DNA from: DASUNP01 sp035249305
GTDB taxonomy: Bacteria > Acidobacteriota > Blastocatellia > UBA7656
Assembly: GCA_035249305.1 (NCBI GenBank)
Contig: DATFGQ010000076.1
Coordinates: forward strand, 1-64,000
Direction: 5' to 3'
DNA length: 64,000 nt
Under the pieces are notes generated by a model. The model searched no databases. It worked only from the letters and a program-made list of their open reading frames with translations, and had not been told where the DNA came from. The position numbers and the translations under genes are program-made. Positions 30,886 to 40,195 of the stretch are shown here, one piece after another. Numbering within the stretch: the stretch's first letter is position 1; the number at the start of each line of letters is the position of its first letter.

Positions 30886-33749
30886 TTCACCTTTCCTACT
30901 ATTTGCTCGTTCGATCTTCGCTTAACCGGACCGTAGTCGTATGGCTTCGGCGCGACGACCGACCGGTGCTCGTGTATCTGCTGCCGCTCGTTGTTATCGT
31001 CGGGGTGGAGCTGCCGGTAAGGGCCGGTTATGGCTTGAGCAGCCTCGTCCGCCTTGAACCTCTTGTAGAGTGTCTGCTCGCGGGCGGCCATCTCAGAATC
31101 GCCCAGACCTTGATAACAGAGCATCAGGTTGTAATGGGCTTGAAGGTCTTCGGGGTCGATCTTGAGGACTTTCTGAAACTCCGCGATGGCCTCTTTGTAC
31201 TGGCGCTTGAGAAACAGTATGCGCCCCGCCTGGTTCAACACGACGCGGTCGCGCGGGTACTGCGCCAGGGTGACGCGCAGATGATCGAGCGCTTCGTCGT
31301 AACGGCCCATGCTCTTGATCGCGGTGGCGAGGAAGAAATGTGTCTTCGCAAGCTGCGGGGAGATCTCGAGCGCCTTGCGCAGCACCTGCTCGGCGCTCTC
31401 CATGTTGCCTTCCTGAATCCTCGCCCTCGCGACGTTCACCCAGCCGTCGGCGTATTCGGGCTCCATCTCTGTCACCTTCAGAAAAGCCGCCTCGGCCCCT
31501 TTGATGTCGCCTTGCAAGAGCAGACCTATGCCGTAATCGTTCCACCGCTCGCGCACGCTCGCGTCCAAAAACGGCTTCGTCTCCGGCAGCGGAGAGTTGC
31601 GAGGAATGATCTTGATAGAGGCTTCGTTGTAGGCCATCACGGTTATCGGAAGATCGGGTATGGATTTGATGTTGCCCGAGACCTTTGATGTGTCGCCCGT
31701 GAAGACCCACCGGCCGTCGTCATGGTTAGGGGTGAGCGAGAACTCTTTATGCTCGGGGTCGCGAATGCCGCCGAAGGCCCACTGCGTATTCCACCACGCG
31801 AACTTGCGGTAGTTGACCTTCGCGCGCAGGAAGATTTGATCGCCGCAGTCTTCGGGTATGTTCAGCCGGTAATGGATAGTGTCGGCCGCGCCCGGCGGGA
31901 TGAGTCGCACGTAGGCCACGGACCTCGCGGCCCAGGCGTTGCGCTTATTGATCGGATTGCCGTGCTCGTCGAGCAACAAAGCCCGGTAAAAATGAGCGCC
32001 CTTCTCGACGGGGCCGCGCCCGCCCTGCTCGACCTCGCCGCTGTGGAAGATCTTCTGACCTTTGTTGTCGAAGGCTTCAAGCTCCACCCACACGTCGAAC
32101 GCGTCGACGGTCCCGCCGGGGAAGAAGTGGCCGACCTTGCGAGTGCGCACGACGACTTCGACGCGCACCGATTCGCCGCGCCGCGCGACGGCGTCGACGC
32201 GTCCGAGCGGCGCGATGACCTCGGACGGCTGTGCTATGAAAGCCTGCTGCGCGCCGAAGTTCATGGACTCTTCGCCGACGGCGAATGTGCTTGCCAAGCG
32301 CTGGTCTTCCGATCCCGCTATCTGCTTTTCGACCTTCTTAGGCGGGTCGCCGCGCACCATCCCGAATATATCTACAGAGACCTGCCCGTCGCGCAGAAAG
32401 TCCTGCACGACCTTCATCTGCTCCTGGTCGCCGTTGACATGAGGCAGCGCGGTGTTCGCGCCGGGGAAGCGGTGAGAATGGACCTTGCCGTCTATGGCCG
32501 CCGGGTCGTTCGCGGCGACCAGAGGCATGTGACAGTCGGCGCACTTCTGAGGCTTCGCGGGGTAGTAGAACGACCGCGCGCCCTGGCCCGACACGCCCGA
32601 CGATTGCCAGGTGTCGTAGTCGTTAAAACCTCGGAACCAGCGGTAGCTGTTCACAGGAACGTCGAGGTGTACCTTGTGACACGACGAGCAGAACTCGGCC
32701 GTCTGGTCCTTATGAAAACTCTTCAGGAAAATCTTCTTATGAGGCTGCGGGTCGAGGTTGAGCAGGTAATCGTGCGCCCAGCGCAGTACTTTATTGTCGC
32801 TCACGGCCAGGTCGTGCATGGGCGGGTACTCGATCGTGAAATCGCCCTGCCCCATAGTGCTCTTCACATGAACTATCGAATGGCATGAGGTGCAGCTCAG
32901 TCCGTTCTGAGCCTCGGGCGTGTCGATCTGCTCTTTGATCGGGCGGTCGAACCTGCCGTTAAAAAAGACCGCGTGGTCGTGGCACCCGGCGCACCACTTC
33001 GACGGCTTCGTGCCGATCACGTCCTGCATGTACTCGATAGACTTTCTGTACCACTGGTTGTTGAACGAGCCGAAGTGATGGGCCGACGAGTTCCACTGGT
33101 CATAAATATCTTTGTGGCAGCGGGCGCAATCCTGGCTCGTCATGAAGAATGTAGACGGTATCGTGCCTCCCACGTTTGTCTCGGCCGACGAAGGGAAGAA
33201 GGGCGACTGAGGCCCCGCGCCTTCGCCGTCCATGCTCAAGGGCACCAGATCGGGGTTTACGATCCTGTCGCGCGCCGTCCCGCTGTAACGGTCGTAAGCC
33301 GTCGTCGCGACGGGAAGCACGAGCAGGAAACAGATGACCGCGACCTGCACGAGCTTCCGCCGGTTCGACTGCGCGTACTGGCGGGCCATCTTAAAGAGCG
33401 CCACGACGAGCGGGATCGAGCCCGCGACGGCCAGCGCTATGTGCGCGTAGAGCGCCCAGCGGTAAGGCCGAGTCGCGCCGAAAATCATGAGGTAGACGCC
33501 AAGCCCCGTGCTCAAGCCTAGCGCTACGGCGGCGAAGAGCATCTCGCGCGAGAGCCCCCTCAGACGTTTGCGGAGGTAGATCGCCGCCGCGACCGCCAGG
33601 GCGAGCCCTATCAGCAGGTGCAGCGCGACGTTGCTGAAGTAGAAGAGCGTAGGCTCCGCATACGCCGCCAGGTACGAGCTGTTAATCAACAGGAGAATGA
33701 AGCCTGTGACCAGGAACTTCGCCGTTTTGCTTTCGACTTGGACACTCAT
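30882..33749 (-). CDS. Membrane-anchored multihaem c-type cytochrome with TPR domain
   Basis: This 955-residue protein has about five transmembrane helices in residues 10-150, then an exported cytochrome region at about 200-430 with five CxxCH haem sites: CARCH, CAGCH, CTSCH, CSSCH and CADCH. A beta-rich middle follows (VRVEVVVRTRKVGHFFPGGT, where the HFFPGG stretch recalls cytochrome c554/hydroxylamine-oxidoreductase relatives). A C-terminal set of TPRs ends it (GWVNVARARIQEGNMESAEQ, ALDHLRVTLAQYPRDRVVLN). It likely moves electrons across the periplasm with a docking TPR module. It is the first gene of the unit with the CRTAC1-like lipoprotein. Acceptor or donor unknown. Confidence 0.85.
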   Translation of the reverse strand: MSVQVESKTAKFLVTGFILLLINSSYLAAYAEPTLFYFSNVALHLLIGLALAVAAAIYLRKRLRGLSREMLFAAVALGLSTGLGVYLMIFGATRPYRWALYAHIALAVAGSIPLVVALFKMARQYAQSNRRKLVQVAVICFLLVLPVATTAYDRYSGTARDRIVNPDLVPLSMDGEGAGPQSPFFPSSAETNVGGTIPSTFFMTSQDCARCHKDIYDQWNSSAHHFGSFNNQWYRKSIEYMQDVIGTKPSKWCAGCHDHAVFFNGRFDRPIKEQIDTPEAQNGLSCTSCHSIVHVKSTMGQGDFTIEYPPMHDLAVSDNKVLRWAHDYLLNLDPQPHKKIFLKSFHKDQTAEFCSSCHKVHLDVPVNSYRWFRGFNDYDTWQSSGVSGQGARSFYYPAKPQKCADCHMPLVAANDPAAIDGKVHSHRFPGANTALPHVNGDQEQMKVVQDFLRDGQVSVDIFGMVRGDPPKKVEKQIAGSEDQRLASTFAVGEESMNFGAQQAFIAQPSEVIAPLGRVDAVARRGESVRVEVVVRTRKVGHFFPGGTVDAFDVWVELEAFDNKGQKIFHSGEVEQGGRGPVEKGAHFYRALLLDEHGNPINKRNAWAARSVAYVRLIPPGAADTIHYRLNIPEDCGDQIFLRAKVNYRKFAWWNTQWAFGGIRDPEHKEFSLTPNHDDGRWVFTGDTSKVSGNIKSIPDLPITVMAYNEASIKIIPRNSPLPETKPFLDASVRERWNDYGIGLLLQGDIKGAEAAFLKVTEMEPEYADGWVNVARARIQEGNMESAEQVLRKALEISPQLAKTHFFLATAIKSMGRYDEALDHLRVTLAQYPRDRVVLNQAGRILFLKRQYKEAIAEFQKVLKIDPEDLQAHYNLMLCYQGLGDSEMAAREQTLYKRFKADEAAQAITGPYRQLHPDDNNERQQIHEHRSVVAPKPYDYGPVKRRSNEQIVGKVK

Positions 33750-33852
33750 ATTACCTCTCGCCCATTCGTCTGAGATAAAGGTGGTTGTTTAACTCGATTG
33801 CAACTATGGGGCAAGATTATAGTTTAATCACCGGGATAATGAAAACCCGGTT

Positions 33853-34371
33853 TTACCTGGCCGCGATCGTGACGTAGTCGCGCCCGGCGTATAGCCTCAA
33901 CCCGTCGCTCGCTTTACTCATCATAAGCGGGCGCGGGCGGCGCAGGGCGCTGTCTTTTGCCGCGTCGACGCTAAGCAGGCGGTTACCCGCTATGTCGAAG
34001 AGGTTGAACTTGCCGTCATTCGAGAACCCGAAGCCGTAGGCGCCTACGCCGAGGTCCGAGCCGCCGACGGCGATGGCCGAATCAGTTATGAAAAAGCCTT
34101 CATACTTGGCCCGAATTTCGGACGAATAGCCTGACGTGTCGACGAGCCCCGCGATGACGAGGCGCTTTGGCCCGAACCGCGCGGCCGCCGCATTCCGCAT
34201 CTGCGTTGGCGCGCTCTGCCCTTCGAAGTAGAAGCTCGACGGCACGACGCGCGTGAGCTCCGCACCCGACAGGACCGCGGGCTGCTCCTGAGCTACCGCG
34301 GCCGAGGCCGCGCAGCCGATCAGGAAGATCGCAAAGACTCTTTTCAAAAACGGCCGAGACAATACCTTCAT
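33853..34371 (-). CDS. Small secreted protein of unknown function
   Basis: This 172-residue exported protein has a signal peptide (FLKRVFAIFLIGCAASAAVAQ, cleavage after AVA-Q). The mature part is beta-rich with RLVIAGLVDTSGYSSEIRAKY and GFGFSNDGKFNLFDIAGNRL. I do not recognise the family. It lies 15 bp downstream of the AhpD-like gene on the same strand and may be cotranscribed with it, suggesting an envelope stress or redox setting. Confidence 0.55.
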   Translation of the reverse strand: MKVLSRPFLKRVFAIFLIGCAASAAVAQEQPAVLSGAELTRVVPSSFYFEGQSAPTQMRNAAAARFGPKRLVIAGLVDTSGYSSEIRAKYEGFFITDSAIAVGGSDLGVGAYGFGFSNDGKFNLFDIAGNRLLSVDAAKDSALRRPRPLMMSKASDGLRLYAGRDYVTIAAR

Positions 34372-34386
34372 AAATCCTCCTCGTTA

Positions 34387-34956
<570 letters not shown>

Positions 34957-35043
34957 CGAGCTTCTCCTCCTCGTTTCTAATCCGGTTGCTGAAAAATAAT
35001 GCAACGGTGCGGAGAAGCGCAACACGATTTGGGCGGGCGTCAG

Positions 35044-36042
35044 TCATTCAAGACGGCGTTTCGACTCTTCGATCAACTCGTTGTTACGCTCGAATGAAAT
35101 AGTCGATTCGTCGCCTCCAACACGGGGCGGGTAACGGTGAGACGAGTAGACAGGGTAAGCCTCCGTGCGCAGGTGCGCGAGCATGTGGTGGCCGCGCCGC
35201 GCCGAGCGCTCGTGCCGGAGCGCCGAGATGTCGACGGGCGCGACTACTATCCGCTCGCCGGGGCCGGGCGACGCCTGCGCGAGCAGACGGCCGTCGAAGT
35301 CTACGACCTGGCTGCCGCCGGGCCACGAGTAGGGAGGGTACATCTTAAGGCTTGCGCCCTGGTTGGCCGCGACCACGTAGGCGATGTTTTCGATGGCGCG
35401 CGCGCGGTTTATGACCGTCCACCAGTCCATAGGCTCGGTCGCGCCCCAGGGGTCCATGTAAGCCGAGACTCGGACCAGGACTTCCGCGCCGTTGGCGGCG
35501 AGCTGGCGCATCGCTTCAGGGAAGAGCCAGTCGTAACATATCGCACACCCTATTCGGCCGATGGGCGTGTCGGCGACGGGAAAGAGCGGCTCGTCATAGC
35601 CTTCGATGTCGTGCGGGCTCGCGTGGACTTCGTACGGAATCCACGTGTTCACTTTGCGGTACTTGTAGAGAATTCCTTGCGGCCCTATAAGGCAGGTCGT
35701 GTTAAAGACCACGCCGGGCCATCTCTTATCGACTTCCAACATCGAGCCGCTTTGAATATAGATGTCATGCTCGCGCGCCTTCTGTTCGAGCCGCTCCGTA
35801 TGTTCGTTAGGTATTTCGACCGCCAATTTTTCGATAAGCTCGGAGGCGGTCGGGAAGACCGGCGCGGCGTGTGCGAACTCCGGGAAGACTACGAGCCGGA
35901 CAGGCAGAAACGGCGCGCTCCCGGCGACCGCCGAATCGATCATCTGAAGCATGCGGTCGGTGTTGGCGCGCATCAGTTTGCGATCAATAGGATTGGCCAG
36001 ATCGGTCTGGCACGCGGCGACTGAATATCTGATGTGGTCCAT
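35044..36042 (-). CDS. Carbon-nitrogen hydrolase (nitrilase superfamily)
   Basis: This 332-residue cytosolic amidase has the Glu-Lys-Cys triad: Glu in VFPEFAHAAP, Lys in YKYRKVNTW and Cys in IGCAICYDWLFPE. The Gly-Ser region RAIENIAYVVAANQG follows. The extended loops and length (about 330) resemble formamidase/aliphatic amidase or N-carbamoyl amidase branches rather than omega-amidases. Substrate not determinable. It lies upstream of the AhpD-like gene, 87 bp away on the same strand. Confidence 0.88.
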   Translation of the reverse strand: MDHIRYSVAACQTDLANPIDRKLMRANTDRMLQMIDSAVAGSAPFLPVRLVVFPEFAHAAPVFPTASELIEKLAVEIPNEHTERLEQKAREHDIYIQSGSMLEVDKRWPGVVFNTTCLIGPQGILYKYRKVNTWIPYEVHASPHDIEGYDEPLFPVADTPIGRIGCAICYDWLFPEAMRQLAANGAEVLVRVSAYMDPWGATEPMDWWTVINRARAIENIAYVVAANQGASLKMYPPYSWPGGSQVVDFDGRLLAQASPGPGERIVVAPVDISALRHERSARRGHHMLAHLRTEAYPVYSSHRYPPRVGGDESTISFERNNELIEESKRRLE

Positions 36043-36048
36043 AAGGCT

Positions 36049-36120
36049 TTCCTAAGTCCTGAGTGCTGAGTCCTGAGTCCTGAGTAACATTACCTCCACT
36101 CAGGACTCAGGACTTTCTAC
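36049..36120. repeat. Heptamer repeat tract (GAGTCCT type) forming a hairpin
   Basis: AAGTCCT, GAGTGCT, GAGTCCT, GAGTCCT, GAGTAAC on the left face ACTCAGG, ACTCAGG, ACTTTCT, ACTCAGG on the right across a short centre (about 36084-36101). It fills the gap between the amidase start and the stop of the giant TPR protein. Confidence 0.7.
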
Positions 36121-39100
36121 TCAGGGCTGACTAATTCTGGCAGCGGAGCAGTCACGACTCGCGTGTTGTAGCGGTCAAGATACTCGCGGTGCGCGCGAGT
36201 CGTCGGATAACTCTCCCCTTTTGCGTATGGGTAGCCGCTCATCGCGTGAAACGGCAGCGGCTCGACGTGATGCGGGCTGGCAGAGTTGATGTCCATCTCT
36301 TTGCTGAAACCGTCTGCGTAGAGCAAGAACGTCCGCTTCCAGCCCGCGGGGAGCGGCCTTAACCTGCTTGCGTCGAACGAGACGGCTATCTCATCGCCCG
36401 GCAGCGACACGACGAACATATCGTCCGTGCGTGAGAGCAGCTCTGTTACGTCGCCTTCGCGAGTGTAGCGGCCGGACATCACTTTCCACGGCGAAACGAA
36501 AGAGACCCGATCGTAATCGTACCCGAACGGCTCGCGCCCGTCGGGCGTAACCTCGGCGGAAAAGCCGCGCCAGGTGAGTGTAGCCCCCAGCGGGTCGAGC
36601 CGTGTCAAGCGCGTCTCTGTCCTGCCGCCCGACGTGTCGACTAGAATCTGGTCCCAGTAGATTCGCATGTTCGTCACTATGCGCACCTGGCGGCTCGCGG
36701 AGAGAAACCTCCCCGTCAGGTCGACGGCGAGCGTTTGAGGCCGACCGACCGGAATGCCTATGTCAGAGATCACTGTCCGCCATTGCCCGCGCGCATCTTT
36801 CACTTGGAGCGCGGGAGGCATCATGCTCAACCCGGCTTGATGAGCCGCGACGTTGTCGCTCGAAAAAGCGTAGTCGGTCCAGCCCGTGAGCAGCAGCAAG
36901 GTTCGCTCGGGCGTCGCGCTGCCCAGGTCGAGCGTGAGCGTGTGCCCTTCAGCGTAACCGCGAATGCGGCGCAGCGCGAAGCCTTCGACGTATTGCCGGT
37001 CCATCTCCGTTATGCGCGACAACACGTCTCGCCCTTTATCGTCGACGGCCGCCACGGGAGGCCGCGCGCTTGCCGTCGCATAGAGTTTGAAAGGCTTGAA
37101 CGGCGGGTCGACTAGCCCTTCGTCGGGAAACACCTCCCAGCCCGCGGGGTGCGCGACTTCGATCAATTGTAAGCGGTCGACGTAGAGCGCTTCTTCAAGC
37201 TCGTTCGTCACGCGAATCTCGAACCTGCCGTTTCGCTCGCGCAACTGGTCGCCGCGTATGCGGACGTACTCGTCAGGGTCGGGGTGGTTGCGCGCGCCCG
37301 GCGCCACCCAGTAGCCCATCTCGCCGCCGCCCAGAAAGTCCGTGATGAACTCGAACCGCGCGCCGTTCCAAGCATACAGGTACGGGCAAGATGAAGGCTT
37401 GCGGTCGACTTCGTTTATCGTGAGCGCGCTGGCCGACGACGCCTGTTTCGGAAACTCGATCTCGGATTGGACATTCCCCGAAGGCCACAGCAGCCGCACG
37501 GCGTCGGCCGATGCGCGCTTGCCAAGCCCGAACAAGACATCCGCGGGCGCGGGCGCGGGGCTGGCGGCGTAAGTCTCAAGCTTCTGCTTCAAGCTGCCCG
37601 CGCGCACTTCGAGCTTGGTCCCGACGCCGTTGCGGTTGCTGACCTTGCCTGCGAGCCTGATTCGAAGAGAAGAGTTGCGGCTGCCGCCTTCGTTGCGCGC
37701 GATCTTCAGATCGCCCGACGCCGATCGCGCGATCAAGTCCGTATCGCCGTCGCCGTCAATGTCACCTGACGCAAACGAGTTGGACAGATTTCCATCGAGG
37801 CTTGAGGCGGCCTTGTCGCTCACGTCGGCCCAGCCGGTCCCGACGTTGCGCAAAACGCGGACGCCTTTAGCCGTGAGCGCCACGAGGTCGAGCAGGCCGT
37901 CGTTATCGTAATCGATGAACTGAGCCGCGTGCGCGGCCTCTGTCGTCGCGGGCGCGGGCGCAGTCACAAACCGGCCCTTGCCGTCGCTGGTCGCAAAGCG
38001 GCCAGGCCCGTCGGCGACGCCGAAGAAAAAGTCCGTGTAGCCGTCTTTGTTCGCATCGCCCGCCGCCGCGCAAGTGAATCGCGCGCCTTCGCCTAGCCCT
38101 GTGTCCGACGCCACGTTGCGAAAAGAGCCGTCGCGCAAGTTGCCGAACAGCGTGGGCCTGTCGCCGTAACTCAAGACGAGCAGATCGATGTCGCGGCGGT
38201 TGTCATAATCCGTGGGGACGACGGCGACCGCGCGGCCGGTCGGCCCTCCGACTTGCGCCGCCGCGGTCACGTCGGCGAACTTCCCGTTGCCGTTGTTCCT
38301 GAACAGCATGTTAGGCGCGGGCGCGAAATCTGTAGGGAATACAACCGGACGCGCCGCGCCGCCCGACGTTTTCGACGGGTCGATAAAGCCCGCGACGAAG
38401 ATGTCCAGGTCTCCGTCGTGGTCTATGTCGACGAAGGCCGCGGCCGTCGATAAGAACTTGTAGTCAGGTATGCCTGCCGCCGTGGTTACGTCAGTGAATC
38501 TCCCGTTCCCTTCGTTGTGATAAAGCGCGTTGCCGCCATACCGCAGCACGAAAAGATCGACCTTGCCGTCGTTATCAAAATCGCCCGCAGCCGCGCCGGT
38601 GCCCGTGGATGCGAGATTTGATTTCGAAATTCCTGACTGAGCCGTGATGTCGACGAGCTTGCCGCCGTCGTTGCGATATAACTTTTGAGAAGCGGAATCG
38701 AAAAGGTCGAGGTCGCCATCATCGTCCAGGTCAAACAGCGTCGCGGCCCCCAGCGCGCGCCTCATCGCCTCAATCGCTTCGGCCGCGTCTTTAAAGCTCC
38801 GCCCGAAGAGAGGAGTTGAAGGAGCGCCGGGAGCGGGCTTCGCATCCGTGGGCGGCGCGAGCACGCTGCTCGTAGCATCAACGAACTTGACCTCGGGCGT
38901 CGCCGTCTCGACCAGCTCGGGCTCCGCGCCTGTTGAAGCGATCGCTTCGGCGTACTGGCCCTCTTCAAGATAGTTGGTGCCGATCACCGTGCCGTAGTTG
39001 CTGTCGCGCAGAGTCTGAAACCGCTGCATCATCGCCTGGCCCTGTTCGCGCTGGTTCGTGCGCAAAAGGGCGAGCGCAAGGTTATAAGTCGCCGTCACGT

Positions 39101-39605
39101 TGTAAGGCTCGGCTTCGACCGCCGTGCGGAAATTGGCGACCGCTTCGGCATACTTCCGCTGCTGCATGAGCACCTGGCCGATGTTGACGTTCGCCCCAAC
39201 GTCGCGCGGGTCGAACTGAAGGACTTTCTGAAAAGCGGCGACCGCGTCTTCCGCGCGATTCTGCGAGCGCGCGATCAGGCCGAGCATGTAATGAGCCTGC
39301 GGAGAGGCGGGGAGCGCTTCGGCCGCCGCTTTCGCTTCGCGCAAAGCCGCGGGCACGTCGGGCACGTTGTAGAGCGCTATGCTCAGGTTGATGCGGGCGA
39401 TCGTCAGACGCGGGTCGAGCCTCAGGGCGCGGCGAAAGCTCTCCGCACCTTCCTTGTATTTGAACTGTTCGAGCAGGGCGACGCCTATGTTGTTAGCGCG
39501 GTAGGCTTCTTCGCGCGTATTCTGCGTCGAGCCTGAAAGAGAAGCGATGATGATGACGAACGAAAAAACGGCGGCGGCGGCGAATAGGCGCAAGGCTGTG
39601 CTCAT
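36117..39605 (-). CDS. TPR/FG-GAP/ASPIC-UnbV giant exported protein
   Basis: This 1162-residue protein has an N-terminal hydrophobic signal/anchor (LFAAAAVFSFVIIIASLSG). About six TPRs follow (35-230), then seven FG-GAP/VCBS blades (about 285-640) with DxDxDG calcium loops (DLDDDGDLDLF, DFDNDGKVDLF, DIDHDGDLDIF), then an ASPIC/UnbV domain (about 650-720). The last roughly 430 residues form a module I cannot name, beginning CPYLYAWNGARFEFITDFLG and containing ELEEALYVDRLQLIEVAHP. It resembles the 602-aa lipoprotein in its central part only. Surface binding or assembly is inferred. Confidence 0.87.
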   Translation of the reverse strand: MSTALRLFAAAAVFSFVIIIASLSGSTQNTREEAYRANNIGVALLEQFKYKEGAESFRRALRLDPRLTIARINLSIALYNVPDVPAALREAKAAAEALPASPQAHYMLGLIARSQNRAEDAVAAFQKVLQFDPRDVGANVNIGQVLMQQRKYAEAVANFRTAVEAEPYNVTATYNLALALLRTNQREQGQAMMQRFQTLRDSNYGTVIGTNYLEEGQYAEAIASTGAEPELVETATPEVKFVDATSSVLAPPTDAKPAPGAPSTPLFGRSFKDAAEAIEAMRRALGAATLFDLDDDGDLDLFDSASQKLYRNDGGKLVDITAQSGISKSNLASTGTGAAAGDFDNDGKVDLFVLRYGGNALYHNEGNGRFTDVTTAAGIPDYKFLSTAAAFVDIDHDGDLDIFVAGFIDPSKTSGGAARPVVFPTDFAPAPNMLFRNNGNGKFADVTAAAQVGGPTGRAVAVVPTDYDNRRDIDLLVLSYGDRPTLFGNLRDGSFRNVASDTGLGEGARFTCAAAGDANKDGYTDFFFGVADGPGRFATSDGKGRFVTAPAPATTEAAHAAQFIDYDNDGLLDLVALTAKGVRVLRNVGTGWADVSDKAASSLDGNLSNSFASGDIDGDGDTDLIARSASGDLKIARNEGGSRNSSLRIRLAGKVSNRNGVGTKLEVRAGSLKQKLETYAASPAPAPADVLFGLGKRASADAVRLLWPSGNVQSEIEFPKQASSASALTINEVDRKPSSCPYLYAWNGARFEFITDFLGGGEMGYWVAPGARNHPDPDEYVRIRGDQLRERNGRFEIRVTNELEEALYVDRLQLIEVAHPAGWEVFPDEGLVDPPFKPFKLYATASARPPVAAVDDKGRDVLSRITEMDRQYVEGFALRRIRGYAEGHTLTLDLGSATPERTLLLLTGWTDYAFSSDNVAAHQAGLSMMPPALQVKDARGQWRTVISDIGIPVGRPQTLAVDLTGRFLSASRQVRIVTNMRIYWDQILVDTSGGRTETRLTRLDPLGATLTWRGFSAEVTPDGREPFGYDYDRVSFVSPWKVMSGRYTREGDVTELLSRTDDMFVVSLPGDEIAVSFDASRLRPLPAGWKRTFLLYADGFSKEMDINSASPHHVEPLPFHAMSGYPYAKGESYPTTRAHREYLDRYNTRVVTAPLPELVSPE

Positions 39606-39679
39606 AGGAAAGTTATACTGGTTTCAAGATGAAGGCTCAAGGTACGGGCTTGCTCACCGAGGGCTATGGCAAATCATCT

Positions 39680-39828
39680 GTAGGGGCCATGGCGCATGAT
39701 GCGCTTCGCGCGGCGCGGGCTTGTCCCTGCCCGGCGGCGCGTTAGCGCCGGACGGTCATCGCCGCCGTGCGCGAAGCGCATCATCGGCCATATCGGCGAT
39801 CCGGGCAGGGACAAGCCCTGCCCCTACA
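39680..39828. repeat. Dispersed palindromic element, copy 2
   Basis: Terminal arms TGTAGGGGC (39680) and GCCCCTACA (39820) enclose ATGATGCGCTTCGCGC (39697) and its complement GCGCGAAGCGCATCAT (39769). They also enclose the arms GGGCTTGTCCCTGCCCGG (39717-39734) and CCGGGCAGGGACAAGCCC (39801-39818). It is the same family as 85-208 and also carries the GATGATGCGC module seen at 5426 and 27234. It sits eight bases after the stop of the NifU-like gene. Confidence 0.75.
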
Positions 39829-39835
39829 ATCTTTT

Positions 39836-40195
39836 TCAAGATTGGCTGTCTTTGATCGCAGCTTGCAGCGCTTCGACGGCGAGCGCCGCCGAGTGCTTCT
39901 TCGTCGCGGGCAGGTGGCCTAGCGCGTCTATGATCTCTTTCCTGCCGAGCGACTGAAGCTCGCCCAATTCTCGGCCCACGATCAGCTCTGTCAGCACAGA
40001 CGCGGCGGCGATGGTCGGCGGGCAACCGCTGGCCTTCACTTTCGCCTCGGCGAGGCGGCCGTCGTCGACGCGGATCGTCAACCGAATTCTGTCCATGCAG
40101 ACTTCGTTAGTCACATCGCCCGTGCCCGTAGGATTTTCAAGCTCGCCCACGTTGCGCGGGTTTGCGACGTGATCGGCTACTTGCTTGCTATACAT
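39836..40195 (-). CDS. Divergent NifU/IscU-like scaffold lacking the third Cys
   Basis: This 119-residue iron-sulfur scaffold homologue begins MYSKQVADHVANPRNVGELE, the IscU start pattern. Cys33 (NEVCMDR) and Cys58 (KASGCPPTIAAAS) match two of the three cluster ligands. At the third place the canonical HCS is HSA (His101-Ser102), and LPPVK, the HscA-binding motif of IscU, is degenerate (LPATK). It overlaps the preceding desulfurase by eight bases. It may be a carrier, a [Fe-S] transfer partner or a partner of another system rather than a full scaffold. Confidence 0.8.
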   Translation of the reverse strand: MYSKQVADHVANPRNVGELENPTGTGDVTNEVCMDRIRLTIRVDDGRLAEAKVKASGCPPTIAAASVLTELIVGRELGELQSLGRKEIIDALGHLPATKKHSAALAVEALQAAIKDSQS

